Positions 35,578 to 47,084 are shown, counted from the first letter of the stretch. The stretch: 64,000 bases of DNA from Sphingomonas sp. Leaf230 (GCF_001421745.1 NZ_LMKW01000001.1:446459-510458), one strand, 5' to 3'. The notes: generated by a model from the letters alone, not told the origin. Translations and numbers: made by a program.

Positions 35578-36141
35578 ATGAAGATCAACGCGGTCGAGAT
35601 TCGTCCCGGCAACATTCTTGAATATGAGGGCGGCATCTGGCGCGCCGTCAAGATTCAGCACACCCAGCCTGGCAAGGGCGGTGCCTATATGCAGGTCGAG
35701 ATGAAGAATCTCATCGACGGCCGCAAGAATAACACTCGCTTCCGCTCCGCCGAGAGCGTCGAGAAGGTGCGGCTCGAGACCGTCGACTTTCAGTTCCTGT
35801 TCCGCGAGGGCGACATGCTCACCTTCATGGACAAGGTCAATTACGAGCAGATCTCGCTCGACGCCGACATCCTGGGCGACGCCGCGGCGTTCCTGCAGGA
35901 CGGTATGGACGTGGTGATGGAGCTCTGGGAAGAGCGGCCGATCTCGGTCCAGCTTCCCGACACGATCGAGGCGCTGATCGTCGAGGCGGATGCCGTCGTG
36001 AAGGGGCAGACTGCTTCGTCGAGCTACAAGCCTGCGGTGCTGGAGAACGGCGTGCGCGTGATGGTGCCGCCGCATATTGGTGCCGGCACGCGGATCGTGG
36101 TCGATGTCTACGAGCAGACCTACGTGCGTCGCGCGGACTGA
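35578..36141 (+). CDS. efp: Elongation factor P
   Basis: A 187-residue protein of normal length with the three EF-P beta barrels. The N-terminal domain starts [20 protein letters not shown], and the loop that enters the peptidyl centre is [12 protein letters not shown], tip Lys33. The C-terminal segment ends [14 protein letters not shown]. It binds ribosomes stalled at polyproline. No epmA/epmB or earP lies in the window, so the state of Lys33 cannot be told. The ATG at 35578 has AGCAGGA about ten bases upstream. Confidence 0.95.
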   Translation: MKINAVEIRPGNILEYEGGIWRAVKIQHTQPGKGGAYMQVEMKNLIDGRKNNTRFRSAESVEKVRLETVDFQFLFREGDMLTFMDKVNYEQISLDADILGDAAAFLQDGMDVVMELWEERPISVQLPDTIEALIVEADAVVKGQTASSSYKPAVLENGVRVMVPPHIGAGTRIVVDVYEQTYVRRAD

Positions 36142-36147
36142 AAACTG

Positions 36148-36260
36148 CTCCCCCTCCCGCAAGCGGGGGGCAACGACCTTGGCGCGAACAATTTCGATGC
36201 CGCGCGACGCTGATAGCGCGAGCCCACCCCCGGCCCCTCCCGCTTGCGGGGGGGGGGAGA
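36148..36260. repeat. Family D palindromic repeat
   Basis: Arms CTCCCCCTCCCGCAAGCGGG and CCCCTCCCGCTTGCGGGGGG flank about 70 bp. Its right end, GGGAGA (36255-36260), lies nine bases before ATG 36270 and probably serves as the ribosome binding site of the next gene. Confidence 0.8.
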
Positions 36261-36269
36261 TAGAATACC

Positions 36270-37082
36270 ATGCCCAGCCATTCAGGCATCATGACCGTCA
36301 TCGAGCGCGCCGCCCGCAAGGCCGCGCCGCGCCTGCGCCGTGACTTCAACGAGGTCCAGCAGCTCCAGGTGAGCCGCAAGGGTCCAGCCGACTTCGTCAG
36401 CCAGGCCGACCAGCGCGCCGAGCAGACGATCTTCGAAGAACTCAGCCACGCCCGTCCCGATTGGGGCATGCTCATGGAGGAGCGCGGCGAGGTCGAGGGC
36501 GATCCGAACAAGCCGCGCTTTATCGTCGATCCCCTGGATGGGACGTCGAACTTCCTCCATGGCATCCCGCATTTCTGCATCTCGATCGCGGTCGAGGAGC
36601 CGATGCCGAACGGCAAGCGTGAGGTCACGACTGCGCTCGTGTATCAGCCGCTGACCGACGAGAGCTTCTGGGCCGAGAAGGGCCGGGGCGCTTGGCTCAC
36701 CGACCAGCGTCTCCGCGTATCGTCGCGGCGTGATCTTTCCGAATCGCTGATCGCTACGGGGATTCCATTCCTGGGGCATGGCGACTTTGCGCAGTGGAGC
36801 CGGATTTTTGGGGCGGTTGCGCCTGAGGTTGCGGGCATCCGTCGTCTTGGGGCAGCGGCGTTGGATCTGGCTTGGCTTGCGGCCGGTCGTTTCGACGGGT
36901 TCTGGGAATCGAACCTGAAGCCTTGGGATGTCGCGGCGGGCATGCTGCTGGTAAAGGAAGCCGGCGGCTTCGTCACCGACTTCCGTGGCGGCGATCGCGC
37001 GATGGAGCGTAACGAGTTCCTCGCTGCGAACGACGCTCTCCACTCGCGTCTGCACAAGCTAGTGGCCGGAGCGTTGCGCTAA
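36270..37082 (+). CDS. suhB: Inositol monophosphatase family protein
   Basis: A 270-residue member of the inositol monophosphatase/SuhB family. Metal ligands are Glu70/Glu71 (LMEERGEVEG) and Asp87/Asp90 (IVDPLDGTSNF), with Asp in WDVAAGMLLVKEAGGFVTD further on. It hydrolyses inositol 1-phosphate or related sugar phosphates; SuhB also binds RNA polymerase in some bacteria. HisN and CysQ are relatives, so the gene name is a best fit only. The first 7 residues (MPSHSGI) may be extra; ATG 36291 would be the alternative. Confidence 0.85.
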   Translation: MPSHSGIMTVIERAARKAAPRLRRDFNEVQQLQVSRKGPADFVSQADQRAEQTIFEELSHARPDWGMLMEERGEVEGDPNKPRFIVDPLDGTSNFLHGIPHFCISIAVEEPMPNGKREVTTALVYQPLTDESFWAEKGRGAWLTDQRLRVSSRRDLSESLIATGIPFLGHGDFAQWSRIFGAVAPEVAGIRRLGAAALDLAWLAAGRFDGFWESNLKPWDVAAGMLLVKEAGGFVTDFRGGDRAMERNEFLAANDALHSRLHKLVAGALR

Positions 37083-37095
37083 GGCGGATGAACTA

Positions 37096-37219
37096 TCCCC
37101 CCCCCGCAAGGGGGAGGTGGCTGGCGTTTGCCAGTCGGAGGGGGAGGTAAGGGCAACCTCTGGTCCGCGTCCTCCCCCTCCGTCACCTTTGGTGCCACCT
37201 CCCCCTGGCGGGGGAGGAT
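37096..37219. repeat. Family C palindromic repeat
   Basis: Same plan as 4370-4492 and 55685-55809, with ATCCCCCCCCCGCAAGGGGG at the left and GCGGGGGAGGAT at the right and inner CGGAGGGGGAGGTAAGG/CCTCCCCCTCCGTC. Confidence 0.85.
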
Positions 37220-37358
37220 CGTGAGGTTGACAGCCTCAGCGCGCAGTCCGTTATGCCGGCTTGTTCCGGTATCCACTCGCGCAAAACATCTTCCGTTGTT
37301 TGTTTGCGGTGCGGGGGGCCTCGGGATTGCTCGGTGTATCCCCTAGAGCCGAAGTTAG

Positions 37359-37417
37359 CTTGTCTCCCCGCGAAGGCGGGGATCCAGACTGGGCTCCCGC
37401 CTTCGCGGGAGAACAAG
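37359..37417. repeat. Family A palindromic repeat
   Basis: A 59-bp imperfect palindrome bounded by CTTGT and ACAAG, with core CCCCGCGAAGGCGGGGATCC and GGGCTCCCGCCTTCGCGGGA. Confidence 0.85.
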
Positions 37418-37664
37418 GAGGCGGGGGCTGTCTTTCGAACGCGGCGTCGTCTTTGCTTCTCAGCAAGGCGCCGGACACGTCCGAGGTGACGGATCGGTAT
37501 TGGCGACGTCATTGCGCGCCAACGCCCATCCACGCCAAGTAACGCATGTTTCCCGCCACCCCGGCCCCTCCACTTGCGAGTGATTCTCACACCCCCCGAG
37601 CCTTGCCCCGAACCCCCCATCGGCCTAAAGCGGCCCCGTTCCGTTCGCACTTGCGAGAAGCAAT

Positions 37665-38039
37665 TTGGTCGACCTGTCGCACTATCTTCCGATCCTCCTG
37701 TTCCTCGGGATCGCCATCGCATTGTCGAGCACGTTCGTGTTCCTGCCGATGGCCGTCTCGCGCCTCACGGGGTCACACAAGCCTACGCCTGAGAAGCTCA
37801 GCGAATACGAGTGCGGCTTTCCCGCATTCGAGGATCCGCGGAGCCAGTTCGACGTACGTTTCTACCTGATCGCCATCCTCTTCATCATCTTCGATCTCGA
37901 GGCCGCGTTCCTGTATCCCTGGGCCGTCTCGGTCTTCACGCTCGGCTGGACCGCTTGGATTTCGATGATGATCTTTATTGGCGAATTGGCCCTTGGCCTC
38001 GTCTACGCATGGAAGAAGGGAGCACTCGATTGGGAGTAG
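37665..38039 (+). CDS. nuoA: NADH-quinone oxidoreductase subunit A
   Basis: A 124-residue membrane subunit of complex I. Three helices are visible (about 6-28, 66-86 and 92-115). The loop [20 protein letters not shown] holds the conserved Glu-Cys-Gly of NuoA near the quinone site. The start is TTG 37665 with GAGAAG about four to nine bases before it; no ATG fits. First gene of the 14-gene nuo operon; nuoB starts inside its last ten bases. Confidence 0.95.
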   Translation: MVDLSHYLPILLFLGIAIALSSTFVFLPMAVSRLTGSHKPTPEKLSEYECGFPAFEDPRSQFDVRFYLIAILFIIFDLEAAFLYPWAVSVFTLGWTAWISMMIFIGELALGLVYAWKKGALDWE

Positions 38040-38578
38040 AGCTTCAGCCCGCACCCGGTTCGCCCAGCTCGCTGGTGCCACCCGACCAGGGCTTTTTCGA
38101 CGGATTGAACGGTGAGCTGACGGACAAGGGTTTCCTCGTCACGTCGACCGAGGAGCTGTTCCAGTGGGCGCGTACCGGCTCGCTGTGGTGGATGACGTTC
38201 GGGCTCGCGTGCTGCGCGGTCGAGATGATCCACGTCAACATGCCGCGCTACGATCTCGAGCGCTTCGGCGCCGCACCGCGCGCGTCGCCGCGCCAGTCGG
38301 ACGTGATGATCGTTGCCGGCACGTTGTGCAACAAGATGGCCCCTGCGCTGCGCAAGGTTTACGACCAGATGTCGGAGCCCAAGTACGTGATCTCGATGGG
38401 TTCATGCGCGAACGGCGGCGGCTATTATCATTACAGCTACAGCGTCGTGCGTGGCTGCGATCGGATCGTGCCGGTGGACATCTACGTCCCCGGATGCCCG
38501 CCGACGGCTGAGGCGCTGCTGTACGGCATCATGCAGTTGCAGCGGAAGATCCGGCGGTCCGGGAGCATCGAGCGTTGA
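38030..38578 (+). CDS. nuoB: NADH-quinone oxidoreductase subunit B
   Basis: A 182-residue peripheral subunit that holds the last iron-sulfur cluster (N2). The ligands are the twin Cys in LACCAVEM and the Cys in [10 protein letters not shown] and [11 protein letters not shown]. The start is taken as TTG 38030, ten bases inside nuoA; the preceding frame is not coding. Residues 1-30 are variable. NuoB passes electrons to quinone together with NuoD and NuoH. Confidence 0.94.
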   Translation: MGVELQPAPGSPSSLVPPDQGFFDGLNGELTDKGFLVTSTEELFQWARTGSLWWMTFGLACCAVEMIHVNMPRYDLERFGAAPRASPRQSDVMIVAGTLCNKMAPALRKVYDQMSEPKYVISMGSCANGGGYYHYSYSVVRGCDRIVPVDIYVPGCPPTAEALLYGIMQLQRKIRRSGSIER

Positions 38579-39399
38579 GGGCTCCCGCACCAGCCTATGC
38601 GTCGAACGATGGCGTGATCGACAGCGCCCGCGCTGCGCTCGGCGGCATGTTGCTCGACGCGGTCGATCATGTCGGTGAAGTCGCGCTGCACGTTCGTCGC
38701 GAAGACCTGTACGACGCGATGATCGCGCTGCGCGACACGCCGGGGCTTGCCTACCAGCAGCTCATGGAGATCGCAGGCGTCGACTATCCGGATCGCGCAG
38801 AGCGGTTCGAGGTCGTCTATTGCATGCTGTCGCTTACGCGGAATCACCGCCTCCGCGTGCATGTCGCGACCGACGAGGAAAAGCCGGTGCCGTCGGTGAC
38901 CGACATCTGGCCGGTTGCCGGCTGGCTCGAGCGCGAAGTGTACGACATGTACGGCGTGCTGTTCAGCGGCAATCCGGACCTGCGCCGCATCCTGACCGAC
39001 TATGGTTTCCGCGGTCATCCGCAGCGCAAGGACTTCCCGCTGACCGGGTATGTCGAGCTGCGCTATTCGGAAGAGTCGAAGCGCGTCGTGTACGAGCCCG
39101 TGCAGCTTGCGCAGGATTTCCGCACGTTCGATTTCATGAGCCCGTGGGAGGGCGCGAACTACGTGCTTCCGGGTGACGAGAAGGGCGCATTGCCAGAGGC
39201 CAAGGGTGCGCCGACGCCGCTCAAGGCTGACACGATCGTGAAGGCGGATGCAGCGCAGTCGCCTACCCAGGCGCCGACCGAACCCAAGAGCACCGAGTCG
39301 ACCGCGCAGACGGGCGCCGGCAAGTCGGAGTCCGATGCGACGCCGAAGCCTGCGAACCCCGACGTGGTCCCGACCAAGGGTGGAGGACAGAACCAGTGA
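38575..39399 (+). CDS. nuoC: NADH-quinone oxidoreductase subunit C, with long tail
   Basis: A 274-residue protein. Residues up to about 205 match NuoC ([58 protein letters not shown]). The last 70 residues are Lys, Pro, Thr and Ala rich and look disordered ([20 protein letters not shown]), longer than the usual end. TTG 38575 overlaps the nuoB stop (TTGA). NuoC and NuoD form part of the peripheral arm. Confidence 0.94.
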   Translation: MRAPAPAYASNDGVIDSARAALGGMLLDAVDHVGEVALHVRREDLYDAMIALRDTPGLAYQQLMEIAGVDYPDRAERFEVVYCMLSLTRNHRLRVHVATDEEKPVPSVTDIWPVAGWLEREVYDMYGVLFSGNPDLRRILTDYGFRGHPQRKDFPLTGYVELRYSEESKRVVYEPVQLAQDFRTFDFMSPWEGANYVLPGDEKGALPEAKGAPTPLKADTIVKADAAQSPTQAPTEPKSTESTAQTGAGKSESDATPKPANPDVVPTKGGGQNQ

Positions 39400-40631
39400 G
39401 TCTGTATGTCGAAGAGCTTCTGGGTGAAGCCGACGCAGCCGATCCCACGACCGGCGACGTCACGATCCAGAACTACACGATCAACTTCGGTCCGCAGCAT
39501 CCGGCCGCGCACGGCGTGCTTCGTCTCGTCATGGAACTCGACGGCGAGATCGTCGAGCGCGTCGATCCGCATGTCGGCCTGCTTCACCGCGGCACCGAGA
39601 AGCTGATCGAGTACAAGACCTACACGCAGGCGCTGCCGTATTTCGATCGTCTCGATTACTGCTCGCCGCTGTGCATGGAGCATAGCTGGGTGCTGGCGGT
39701 CGAGAAGCTGCTCGACCTCGAGGTGCCCGAGCGCGCGCAGTATCTGCGGGTGTTCTTCGCCGAGCTGACGCGCATCTCGAACCACATGCTGAACCTCGGC
39801 AGCCACGTCATGGACGTCGGCGCGATGACGCCGAACCTGTGGCTGTTCGAGATCCGCGAAGACTGCATGAACTTTTTCGAGCGTGTCTCCGGCGCGCGCA
39901 TGCATTCGAACTACTTCCGCCCCGGTGGCGTGCATCAGGATGCGCCGCTGAAGCTGCTCGCCGATATCGGCGACTGGCTCGACACGCGCCTGCCGCGACT
40001 GTTCGAGGATGCGATCTCGCTCGTCGCGGACAACCGCATCTTCAAGCAGCGCAACGTCGACATCGCCGTGGTCAGCCGCGACGACGCGATCAAGTGGGGC
40101 TTCTCCGGCCCGATGATCCGCGGTTCGGGCATCGCCTGGGATCTGCGCAAGTCGCAGCCCTACGACGCGTACGCGAAGATGGACTTCGAGGTGCCGGTCG
40201 GCACGCGCGGCGATTGCTATGACCGGTTCATGGTGCGCGTCGAGGAAGTGCGTCAGTCGGCACGGATCATGAAGCAGTGCCTGCGCGACATGCCCGAGGG
40301 GCCGATCGCGTCGCTCGATCGCAAGGTGGTGCCGCCCAAGCGCGGTGAGATGAAGCAGTCGATGGAAGCGCTGATCCATCACTTCAAGCTCTATACCGAA
40401 GGCTTTCACGTGCCCGCCGGCGACGTCTATGTCGCGACCGAAAGCCCCAAGGGGGAGTTCGGCGTGTATCTGGTCGCCGACGGGTCGAACAAGCCGTACC
40501 GCTGTAAGATCCGCCCGACCGCGTTCTCGCATCTGCAAGCCATGGACTTCATGGCGAAGGGCCACATGCTGGCGGATACGACCGCGATCCTCGGCGCGAT
40601 GGATATCGTTTTTGGTGAATGTGACCGCTGA
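39396..40631 (+). CDS. nuoD: NADH-quinone oxidoreductase subunit D
   Basis: A 411-residue subunit (49-kDa homologue) at the quinone site. Landmarks are [45 protein letters not shown] and the C-terminal [12 protein letters not shown]. The start is GTG 39396, four bases inside nuoC (GTGA). The stop overlaps nuoE by one base. No fusion to NuoC, unlike in enterobacteria. Confidence 0.96.
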   Translation: MSLYVEELLGEADAADPTTGDVTIQNYTINFGPQHPAAHGVLRLVMELDGEIVERVDPHVGLLHRGTEKLIEYKTYTQALPYFDRLDYCSPLCMEHSWVLAVEKLLDLEVPERAQYLRVFFAELTRISNHMLNLGSHVMDVGAMTPNLWLFEIREDCMNFFERVSGARMHSNYFRPGGVHQDAPLKLLADIGDWLDTRLPRLFEDAISLVADNRIFKQRNVDIAVVSRDDAIKWGFSGPMIRGSGIAWDLRKSQPYDAYAKMDFEVPVGTRGDCYDRFMVRVEEVRQSARIMKQCLRDMPEGPIASLDRKVVPPKRGEMKQSMEALIHHFKLYTEGFHVPAGDVYVATESPKGEFGVYLVADGSNKPYRCKIRPTAFSHLQAMDFMAKGHMLADTTAILGAMDIVFGECDR

Positions 40632-41299
40632 TGGCTGAAGCTCCGAAAATTCCCGACGAGGCCGAGACCCGCGCCCGCTGGGGTTCGTTCGCGTGGACGG
40701 ACGAGAACCAGGTGAAGGCGAACGAGATCCTCGGGCGCTATCCCAAGGGTCGCGAGCAGTCGGCGTCGATCCCGTTGCTCGATCTGGCGCAACGCCAGGT
40801 CGGCGCGGAAACGCAGACGCAGGGCTGGTTGCCGGTGCCGGTGATCGAATTCGTCGCGCGTCAGATCAGCGTGCCGTACATGCGGGTGTATGAGGTCGTG
40901 ACCTTCTACACGATGTTCAATCTCGCGCCGGTCGGTCGCTTTCACGTCCAGGTTTGCGGCACGACGCCGTGCATGTTGCGGGGGTCGGACGACGTTCTGG
41001 CCGCCTGCAAGAACCGCGGCTTGGTCAAGGGTGGCACGACGCCGGACGGCATGTTCACGCTGACCGAGGTCGAGTGCCTGGGCACGTGCGCGAATGCGCC
41101 GATGGTGCAGATCAACGACGATAACTTCGAAGACCTCGATTACGACAAGACGACCGAGATCCTCGAGGCGCTGGCCAATGGCGGGCACCCGACGCCGGGG
41201 CCGCAATTCGGTCGTCGCGCAAGCTGCCCCGAAGGCGGCCCGACCTCGCTGAAGGCGATGGTCGACGCGAACCACGATTACCGGGGGGAGTGGGCCTGA
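40631..41299 (+). CDS. nuoE: NADH-quinone oxidoreductase subunit E
   Basis: A 222-residue thioredoxin-like subunit with a [2Fe-2S] cluster. The four Cys are in [11 protein letters not shown] and [11 protein letters not shown]. The C terminus has an extension of about 40 residues after the fold ([18 protein letters not shown]), common in alphaproteobacteria. Works with NuoF in the NADH-oxidising tip. ATG 40631 overlaps the nuoD stop. Confidence 0.95.
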   Translation: MAEAPKIPDEAETRARWGSFAWTDENQVKANEILGRYPKGREQSASIPLLDLAQRQVGAETQTQGWLPVPVIEFVARQISVPYMRVYEVVTFYTMFNLAPVGRFHVQVCGTTPCMLRGSDDVLAACKNRGLVKGGTTPDGMFTLTEVECLGTCANAPMVQINDDNFEDLDYDKTTEILEALANGGHPTPGPQFGRRASCPEGGPTSLKAMVDANHDYRGEWA

Positions 41300-42600
41300 T
41301 GCTCGCCGATAAGGACCGCATCTTCACCAACGTCTACGGTTTCCAGCCGTGGAATATCGACGCGGCGATCATGCGCGGCGATTGGGACAACACCAAGGAC
41401 CTGATGGCGCTCGGCCAGGACGCGATTATCGACGTGATGAAGGCGTCGGGTCTGCGCGGCCGTGGCGGTGCGGGCTTCCCGACCGGCACCAAATGGTCGT
41501 TCATGCCGAAGGAGCCGAAGCCGGATCGGCCGAACTTCCTCGTCATCAACGCCGATGAATCCGAGCCGGGTAGCTGCAAGGATCGCGAGATCATCCGCCA
41601 CGATCCGCACAAGCTGATCGAAGGCGCGCTGATCGCCGGGTTCGCGATGCGCGCGCGTGCCGCGTACATCTACATCCGCGGCGAATATATCCGCGAGGCC
41701 GAGACGCTCTTCGCAGCCGTCGCCGAGGCGTACGACCGCGGCTTTATCGGCAAGAACGCGTGCGGGTCGGGCTACGACTTCGATGTGTTCGTGCATCGTG
41801 GCGCGGGCGCCTACATCTGCGGCGAAGAGACCGCGATGCTGGAGAGCCTCGAGGGGAAGAAGGGCCAGCCGCGGCTGAAGCCACCTTTCCCGGCAGGTGC
41901 TGGTCTTTACGGCTGCCCAACAACGGTCAACAACGTCGAATCGATCGCGGTCGCGCCGACGATCCTTCGGCGCGGCGCGGCGTGGTTCTCCAGCTTCGGC
42001 GCGGAGAACAACCGCGGTACGAAGCTGTTTCAGATCAGCGGCCATGTGAACAAGCCGTGCGTGGTAGAGGAGGAGATGAGCATCTCCTTCCGGGACCTGA
42101 TCGAGACGCATTGCGGTGGCATCCGTGGCGGCTGGGACAATCTGCTCGCGGTGATCCCGGGTGGCTCGTCGGTGCCCCTGGTTCCCGCCGCGCAGATCAT
42201 GGACTGCGCGATGGACTTCGACGGCCTGAAGGCTGTCGGCTCGGGCCTCGGTACCGCGGCGATCATCGTCATGGACAAGTCGACCGACATCGTCCGCGCG
42301 ATCAGCCGCATCTCGTACTTCTACAAGCATGAAAGCTGTGGCCAGTGCACACCGTGCCGCGAGGGCACCGGCTGGATGTGGCGCGTGATGGAGCGGATGC
42401 GCACCGGCGACGCCGAGCTGTCCGAGATCGACATGCTCCAGCAGGTCACCAAGCAGGTCGAGGGTCACTCGATCTGCGCGTTGGGCGACGCAGCAGCCTG
42501 GCCGATCCAGGGCCTGATCAAGCATTTCCGCCCAGAGATGGAACGCCGTATCCGTGAGCGCGGTGGCGACACCGCGCCGATGATGGAAGCCGCAGAGTAA
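41299..42600 (+). CDS. nuoF: NADH-quinone oxidoreductase subunit F
   Basis: A 433-residue subunit that binds NADH, FMN and a [4Fe-4S] cluster. NADH and FMN sites: [17 protein letters not shown] (near 54-70), [14 protein letters not shown]. Cluster ligands: [12 protein letters not shown] and a later Cys in [14 protein letters not shown] chose ATG 41299, with GGGGGAG eight bases upstream and TGATG overlap with nuoE; GTG 41290 is an alternative. Confidence 0.96.
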   Translation: MLADKDRIFTNVYGFQPWNIDAAIMRGDWDNTKDLMALGQDAIIDVMKASGLRGRGGAGFPTGTKWSFMPKEPKPDRPNFLVINADESEPGSCKDREIIRHDPHKLIEGALIAGFAMRARAAYIYIRGEYIREAETLFAAVAEAYDRGFIGKNACGSGYDFDVFVHRGAGAYICGEETAMLESLEGKKGQPRLKPPFPAGAGLYGCPTTVNNVESIAVAPTILRRGAAWFSSFGAENNRGTKLFQISGHVNKPCVVEEEMSISFRDLIETHCGGIRGGWDNLLAVIPGGSSVPLVPAAQIMDCAMDFDGLKAVGSGLGTAAIIVMDKSTDIVRAISRISYFYKHESCGQCTPCREGTGWMWRVMERMRTGDAELSEIDMLQQVTKQVEGHSICALGDAAAWPIQGLIKHFRPEMERRIRERGGDTAPMMEAAE

Positions 42601-44594
42601 TGCCCTTAGTCAAAGTCGATGGCGTAGAGATCGAGGTGCCCCAGGGCGCCACCGTGCTGCAGGCGTGCGAGCTTGCCGGCAAGGAGATCCCGCGTTTCTG
42701 TTATCATGAGCGCCTGAGCATCGCCGGCAATTGCCGGATGTGCCTGGTCGAGGTGAAGCCTGGTCCGCCCAAGCCGCAGGCGTCGTGCGCGCTGCCGGCG
42801 GCGGACAAGCAGGAGATCTTCACCAACTCGCCGATGGTGAAGAACGCCCGTGAGGGCATCATGGAATTCCTGCTGATCAACCATCCGCTCGATTGCCCGA
42901 TCTGCGATCAGGGTGGCGAGTGCGATCTGCAGGACCAGTCGGTCGCCTATGGCCGCGGTCATTCGCGCTACGACGAGAACAAGCGCGCGGTCACCGAGAA
43001 GTACATGGGTCCGATCGTCAAGACGGTCATGACCCGCTGCATCCAGTGCACGCGCTGCATTCGGTTCGCCGAGGAAGTGTCCGGCGTCGAGGAGATCGGT
43101 GCGATCTTCCGCGGCGAGGACATGCAGATCACCTCGTATCTCGAGAATGCGGTCAAGAGCGAACTCTCCGGTAACGTCGTCGATCTGTGCCCGGTCGGCG
43201 CGCTGACGTCGAAGCCGTATGCTTTCGAGGCGCGTCCGTGGGAATTGCGCAAGACTCTGACGATCGACGTGATGGACGCGGTCGGCACCAACATCCGGCT
43301 CGACAGCCGTGGTCGCCAGGTGCTGCGCTGCGTGCCGCGGATCAACGAGGACGTGAACGAGGAGTGGGCGACCGACAAGACGCGCCATGCGATCGACGGC
43401 CTCGTCCGTCGTCGTCTCGACAAGCCCTATGTCCGCGTCAACGGCAAGCTGGTTCCGGCGACCTGGGACGAGGCGTTCGCTGCCATCGCCGCGGTCGATG
43501 CTGGTAGCAGTGTCGCTGCCGTCGCGGGCGACCTGGTCGATTGCGAGACGATGTTCGCCGCCAAGGCGCTGCTCGCCAAGATGGGCTCGACAATGCTCGA
43601 GGGCCGCCAGACCGGTATGGCCTATGACACGTCGAGCATGGCGGCGGTCAATTTCAACACCGCGATCGCCGGCACCGAGCGCGCCGACGCGATCCTGCTG
43701 GTCGGCACCAACCTGCGCTGGGAAGCGCCGCTGGTGAACACCCGCATCCGCAAGGCGATCAAGAAGGGTGCGAAGGTCTTTGCGATCGGCCCGGAGACGG
43801 ACCTGACCTACAAGGTCGAGTGGCTCGGCGACGATCTGGCGCTGCTCGGCAATCTGCCCGACGCGGTGACCGAGGTGTTCGGCAAGGCCGAGCGCCCGAT
43901 GGTGATCGTCGGCGGTGCCGCGCTGAAGGGCGGCCACGGTGCCGCGTTGCAGTTCGCAGAGCGGTTCAACCTGGTGCGCGACGGCTGGAACGGCTTCAAC
44001 GTCGTCCACATGGCGGCATCGCGGATGGGCGGGCTGATGCTCGGCTATGCGCAGAAGGGCGGAATCGCCGACGTGATGGGGGCGAAGCTCGGCTTCTTCC
44101 TCGGCGCCGACGAGGTCGACTATTCGAAGTTCGCCGGTTTCAAGGTGTTCGTGGGCCATCACGGCGACAAGGGTGCGGCCGCTGCCGACGTCATCCTGCC
44201 GGGCGTTACCTACGCCGAGAAGTCGGGCACGTGGGTCAATCTCGAGGGGCGTGTCCAGCGCGGCGAGCGTGCGGTGTTCGCACCCAGCGACGCGCGTGAC
44301 GACTGGTCGATTTTCCGCGCACTGTCCGACACGCTCGGCCACACGCTGCCGTTCGACAGCTTCGAGGGGCTGCGCGAGGAAATGTACGCGGACGTGCCTG
44401 CGCTGCGCCATCAGGCGCTCGCGACGTTCGAGTGGAACCCGCCTTCGCTTCAGGGTGAAGGGCAGGGCGTTCTTGCCGGCTATCCGATCAAGGACTTTTA
44501 CCTGACCAACGCGATCTGCCGCGCTTCGCCGACGATGCAGCGCTGCTCGGCCGAACTTCTCCAAGGAGAAGATTACGCGGAGGCAGCCGAATGA
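42600..44594 (+). CDS. nuoG: NADH-quinone oxidoreductase subunit G
   Basis: A 664-residue subunit with four cluster sites in the N-terminal 230 residues: a 2Fe-2S ferredoxin domain ([19 protein letters not shown]), the His-ligated site ([15 protein letters not shown]) and two [4Fe-4S] sites starting at [13 protein letters not shown]. The rest is a molybdopterin-oxidoreductase-like fold without cofactor. Length is the usual ~690 minus a little, typical of alphaproteobacteria. ATG overlaps the nuoF TAA. Confidence 0.96.
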   Translation: MPLVKVDGVEIEVPQGATVLQACELAGKEIPRFCYHERLSIAGNCRMCLVEVKPGPPKPQASCALPAADKQEIFTNSPMVKNAREGIMEFLLINHPLDCPICDQGGECDLQDQSVAYGRGHSRYDENKRAVTEKYMGPIVKTVMTRCIQCTRCIRFAEEVSGVEEIGAIFRGEDMQITSYLENAVKSELSGNVVDLCPVGALTSKPYAFEARPWELRKTLTIDVMDAVGTNIRLDSRGRQVLRCVPRINEDVNEEWATDKTRHAIDGLVRRRLDKPYVRVNGKLVPATWDEAFAAIAAVDAGSSVAAVAGDLVDCETMFAAKALLAKMGSTMLEGRQTGMAYDTSSMAAVNFNTAIAGTERADAILLVGTNLRWEAPLVNTRIRKAIKKGAKVFAIGPETDLTYKVEWLGDDLALLGNLPDAVTEVFGKAERPMVIVGGAALKGGHGAALQFAERFNLVRDGWNGFNVVHMAASRMGGLMLGYAQKGGIADVMGAKLGFFLGADEVDYSKFAGFKVFVGHHGDKGAAAADVILPGVTYAEKSGTWVNLEGRVQRGERAVFAPSDARDDWSIFRALSDTLGHTLPFDSFEGLREEMYADVPALRHQALATFEWNPPSLQGEGQGVLAGYPIKDFYLTNAICRASPTMQRCSAELLQGEDYAEAAE

Positions 44595-45637
44595 TCTCCT
44601 GGTTCGAATCCTCGCTCGGTTACGACTGGGCGTTCTTCCTCGCGACGATCATCGACATCCTCGTGATCGCGCTGCCGCTGATGCTGGCAGTGGCGATGAT
44701 CATCTATGCCGACCGCAAGATCTGGGCGGCGATGGCACTGCGGCGTGGTCCCAACGTCGTCGGTCCGTTTGGCCTGCTGCAGAGCTTTGCCGACGGCCTG
44801 AAGGTGTTCCTGCAGGAGACGATCGTCCCCGCAGCCGCCAACCGGACGCTGTTCCTGCTGGCGCCGATCATCACCTTCACCGTCGCGCTGATTGTCTGGG
44901 CGGTGGTGCCGTTCGGCGTCGGCGTCGTGCTCGCGGACATCAACGTCGGGCTGCTCTACGTGCTCGCGGCATCGTCGCTCGGCGTTTACGGGATCATCCT
45001 GTCGGGTTGGGCGTCGAACTCGAAATACCCGTTCTATTCGGCGCTTCGAGCGGCCGCGCAGATGGTGTCGTACGAAGTCGCGATCGGCTTCATCCTGATT
45101 TCGGTCGTGCTGTGGACCGGCAGCTTCAACCTGTCGGCGATCGTGATGGCGCAGAAGTCGCACGTCTGGTTCTTCAACGGGTACATCCTCAACCCGCTGA
45201 TGTTCCCGATGGCGGTGATGTTCTTCATCTCGTCGCTGGCCGAGACGCAGCGTGCACCGTTCGATCTGACCGAGGCGGAGAGCGAGCTCGTCGCCGGGTA
45301 CCAGACCGAATATTCGTCGATGTCGTTCGCGCTGTTCTGGCTCGGCGAGTACGCCAACGTGCTTCTGATGTGCGCGCTGAACGCGACGCTGTTCTGGGGC
45401 GGCTGGCTGCCCCCGGTCGACTGGGCACCGCTGTATTACGTGCCGGGGATCATCTGGCTGTTCGCCAAGATCCTATTCTTCTTCTTCCTGTTCAGCTGGG
45501 TGAAGGCGACCGTGCCGCGCTATCGCTACGATCAGTTGATGCGGCTCGGCTGGAAGGTCTTCCTCCCCGTCTCGCTGTTCTGGGTTTTCCTCGTGTCGGG
45601 CTATCTCATGCTGACGCGCGTTGGAGTGGGTTCATGA
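44591..45637 (+). CDS. nuoH: NADH-quinone oxidoreductase subunit H
   Basis: A 348-residue membrane subunit with eight helices that links the peripheral arm to the membrane arm. Landmarks are [20 protein letters not shown], the long loop [20 protein letters not shown] at the quinone pocket entry and [21 protein letters not shown] overlaps the nuoG stop by four bases. Confidence 0.96.
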   Translation: MISWFESSLGYDWAFFLATIIDILVIALPLMLAVAMIIYADRKIWAAMALRRGPNVVGPFGLLQSFADGLKVFLQETIVPAAANRTLFLLAPIITFTVALIVWAVVPFGVGVVLADINVGLLYVLAASSLGVYGIILSGWASNSKYPFYSALRAAAQMVSYEVAIGFILISVVLWTGSFNLSAIVMAQKSHVWFFNGYILNPLMFPMAVMFFISSLAETQRAPFDLTEAESELVAGYQTEYSSMSFALFWLGEYANVLLMCALNATLFWGGWLPPVDWAPLYYVPGIIWLFAKILFFFFLFSWVKATVPRYRYDQLMRLGWKVFLPVSLFWVFLVSGYLMLTRVGVGS

Positions 45638-46119
45638 GCGTCGCTCAGATCATCAAGTCGTTTACCCTGTGGGAATTCGTGAAGGCGCACGCGTTGACGC
45701 TTCGCTATTTCTTCAAGGAAAAGGCGACGATCAACTATCCGTACGAGCGCAATCCGGTGTCGCCGCGGTTCCGTGGCGAGCATGCGCTCCGTCGCTATCC
45801 GAACGGCGAAGAGCGGTGCATCGCGTGCAAGCTGTGCGAGGCCGTGTGCCCTGCGCAGGCGATCACGATCGAAGCCGAGCCGCGTGACGACGGTTCGCGT
45901 CGCACCACGCGCTACGACATCGACATGACCAAGTGCATTTACTGCGGCCTGTGCGCCGAGGCGTGCCCGGTCGACGCGATCGTCGAGGGACCGAACTATG
46001 AGTTCGCCACTGAGACGCGCGAAGAGCTGATCTACGACAAGTCTAAGCTGCTCGATAATGGCGACCGTTGGGAAAGCGCGATCGCGGCGAACCTTGCCGC
46101 CGATGCGCCGTACCGTTAA
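45634..46119 (+). CDS. nuoI: NADH-quinone oxidoreductase subunit I
   Basis: A 161-residue ferredoxin-like subunit with two [4Fe-4S] clusters. The sites are [17 protein letters not shown] and [17 protein letters not shown]. An amphipathic N-terminal helix docks on the membrane. ATG 45634 overlaps the nuoH stop (ATGA). A 43-bp gap follows before nuoJ. Confidence 0.96.
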   Translation: MSVAQIIKSFTLWEFVKAHALTLRYFFKEKATINYPYERNPVSPRFRGEHALRRYPNGEERCIACKLCEAVCPAQAITIEAEPRDDGSRRTTRYDIDMTKCIYCGLCAEACPVDAIVEGPNYEFATETREELIYDKSKLLDNGDRWESAIAANLAADAPYR

Positions 46120-46162
46120 TGGCGCGCTCATTCTTCTCGTGGGCGTCTAAGGGGCCGCAATC

Positions 46163-46774
46163 GTGATTCAGGCCTTAGCCTTCTATCTCTTCGCGTTCGT
46201 CGTCGTCCTGTCGGGCGCGCTGACGATCGCGTCGCGCAACCCGGTCCATTCGGTGATGTGGCTGATCCTCGCGTTCTTCAATGCGGCCGGCCTCATGATC
46301 CTGGTCGGTGCCGAGTTCATCGCGATGCTGCTCGTCATCGTCTATGTCGGCGCGGTCGCGGTGCTGTTCCTGTTCGTGGTCATGATGCTCGACATCGACT
46401 TCACCGAACTGCGCGCAGGCGTCGCACGGTATTTCGGGATCGGCCTCGCACTCGCCGTCGCACTCGCGGCCGAGGTGATGATCGCGATCGGTGCATGGAG
46501 CACGGGGCCAATTCAGCTGGCACGTCGTGCCGCACCGATCGATGACACCGTGCCCAACATCCAGGCGATCGGTAACCTGCTCTACACGCGCTATCTGTTC
46601 GTGTTCGAGGGTGCAGGCTTGGTGCTGCTGGTCGCGATGATCGGGGCGATCGTGCTGACGCACCGCCAGCGTGGCGGCGTCAAGGCGCAGAACATCAGCC
46701 GCCAGAACGCGCGCCGTCCGCAGGATGCCACGCGCAACACGAGCCCGGTCGTCGGGCAGGGAGTCGAACTGTGA
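46163..46774 (+). CDS. nuoJ: NADH-quinone oxidoreductase subunit J
   Basis: A 203-residue membrane subunit with five helices. Landmarks are [20 protein letters not shown] and the pi-bulge helix [22 protein letters not shown] 46163 is the start, with AAGGGG upstream. Its stop overlaps the GTG of nuoK. The last ~30 residues are polar. Confidence 0.95.
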   Translation: MIQALAFYLFAFVVVLSGALTIASRNPVHSVMWLILAFFNAAGLMILVGAEFIAMLLVIVYVGAVAVLFLFVVMMLDIDFTELRAGVARYFGIGLALAVALAAEVMIAIGAWSTGPIQLARRAAPIDDTVPNIQAIGNLLYTRYLFVFEGAGLVLLVAMIGAIVLTHRQRGGVKAQNISRQNARRPQDATRNTSPVVGQGVEL

Positions 46775-47079
46775 CGATCGGTCTCGTCCATTATCTGGTC
46801 GTCGCGGCGATCCTGTTCACGATGGGGGTGCTCGGCATCTTCCTGAACCGCAAGAACCTCATCGTCATCCTGATGGCGATCGAGCTGATCCTGCTGGCGG
46901 TGAACATCAATCTCGTCGCGTTCTCGGCGTTCCTCCACGATCTCGTCGGACAGGTGTTCGCGATGTTCGTGCTGACGGTCGCCGCGGGTGAAGCCGCGAT
47001 CGGCCTCGCCATTCTCGTGATCTATTTCCGCGGTCGCGGCACCATCGCGGTCGACGACGTCAACCGGATGAAGGGGTAA
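46771..47079 (+). CDS. nuoK: NADH-quinone oxidoreductase subunit K
   Basis: A 102-residue, three-helix membrane subunit with the two conserved membrane Glu: one in [18 protein letters not shown] and one in [15 protein letters not shown]. They take part in proton transfer. GTG overlaps the nuoJ stop (GTGA). Confidence 0.96.
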   Translation: MTIGLVHYLVVAAILFTMGVLGIFLNRKNLIVILMAIELILLAVNINLVAFSAFLHDLVGQVFAMFVLTVAAGEAAIGLAILVIYFRGRGTIAVDDVNRMKG

Positions 47080-47084
47080 TACGG

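Larger units (their letters stand above)
37083..37664. other. 580-bp gene-free region upstream of nuo
   Basis: No convincing gene on either strand. It contains a family C repeat (37096-37219) and a family A repeat (37359-37417). The remaining stretch, about 37420-37660, must hold the promoter of the nuo operon, but I see no clear -35/-10 pair. Confidence 0.6.
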
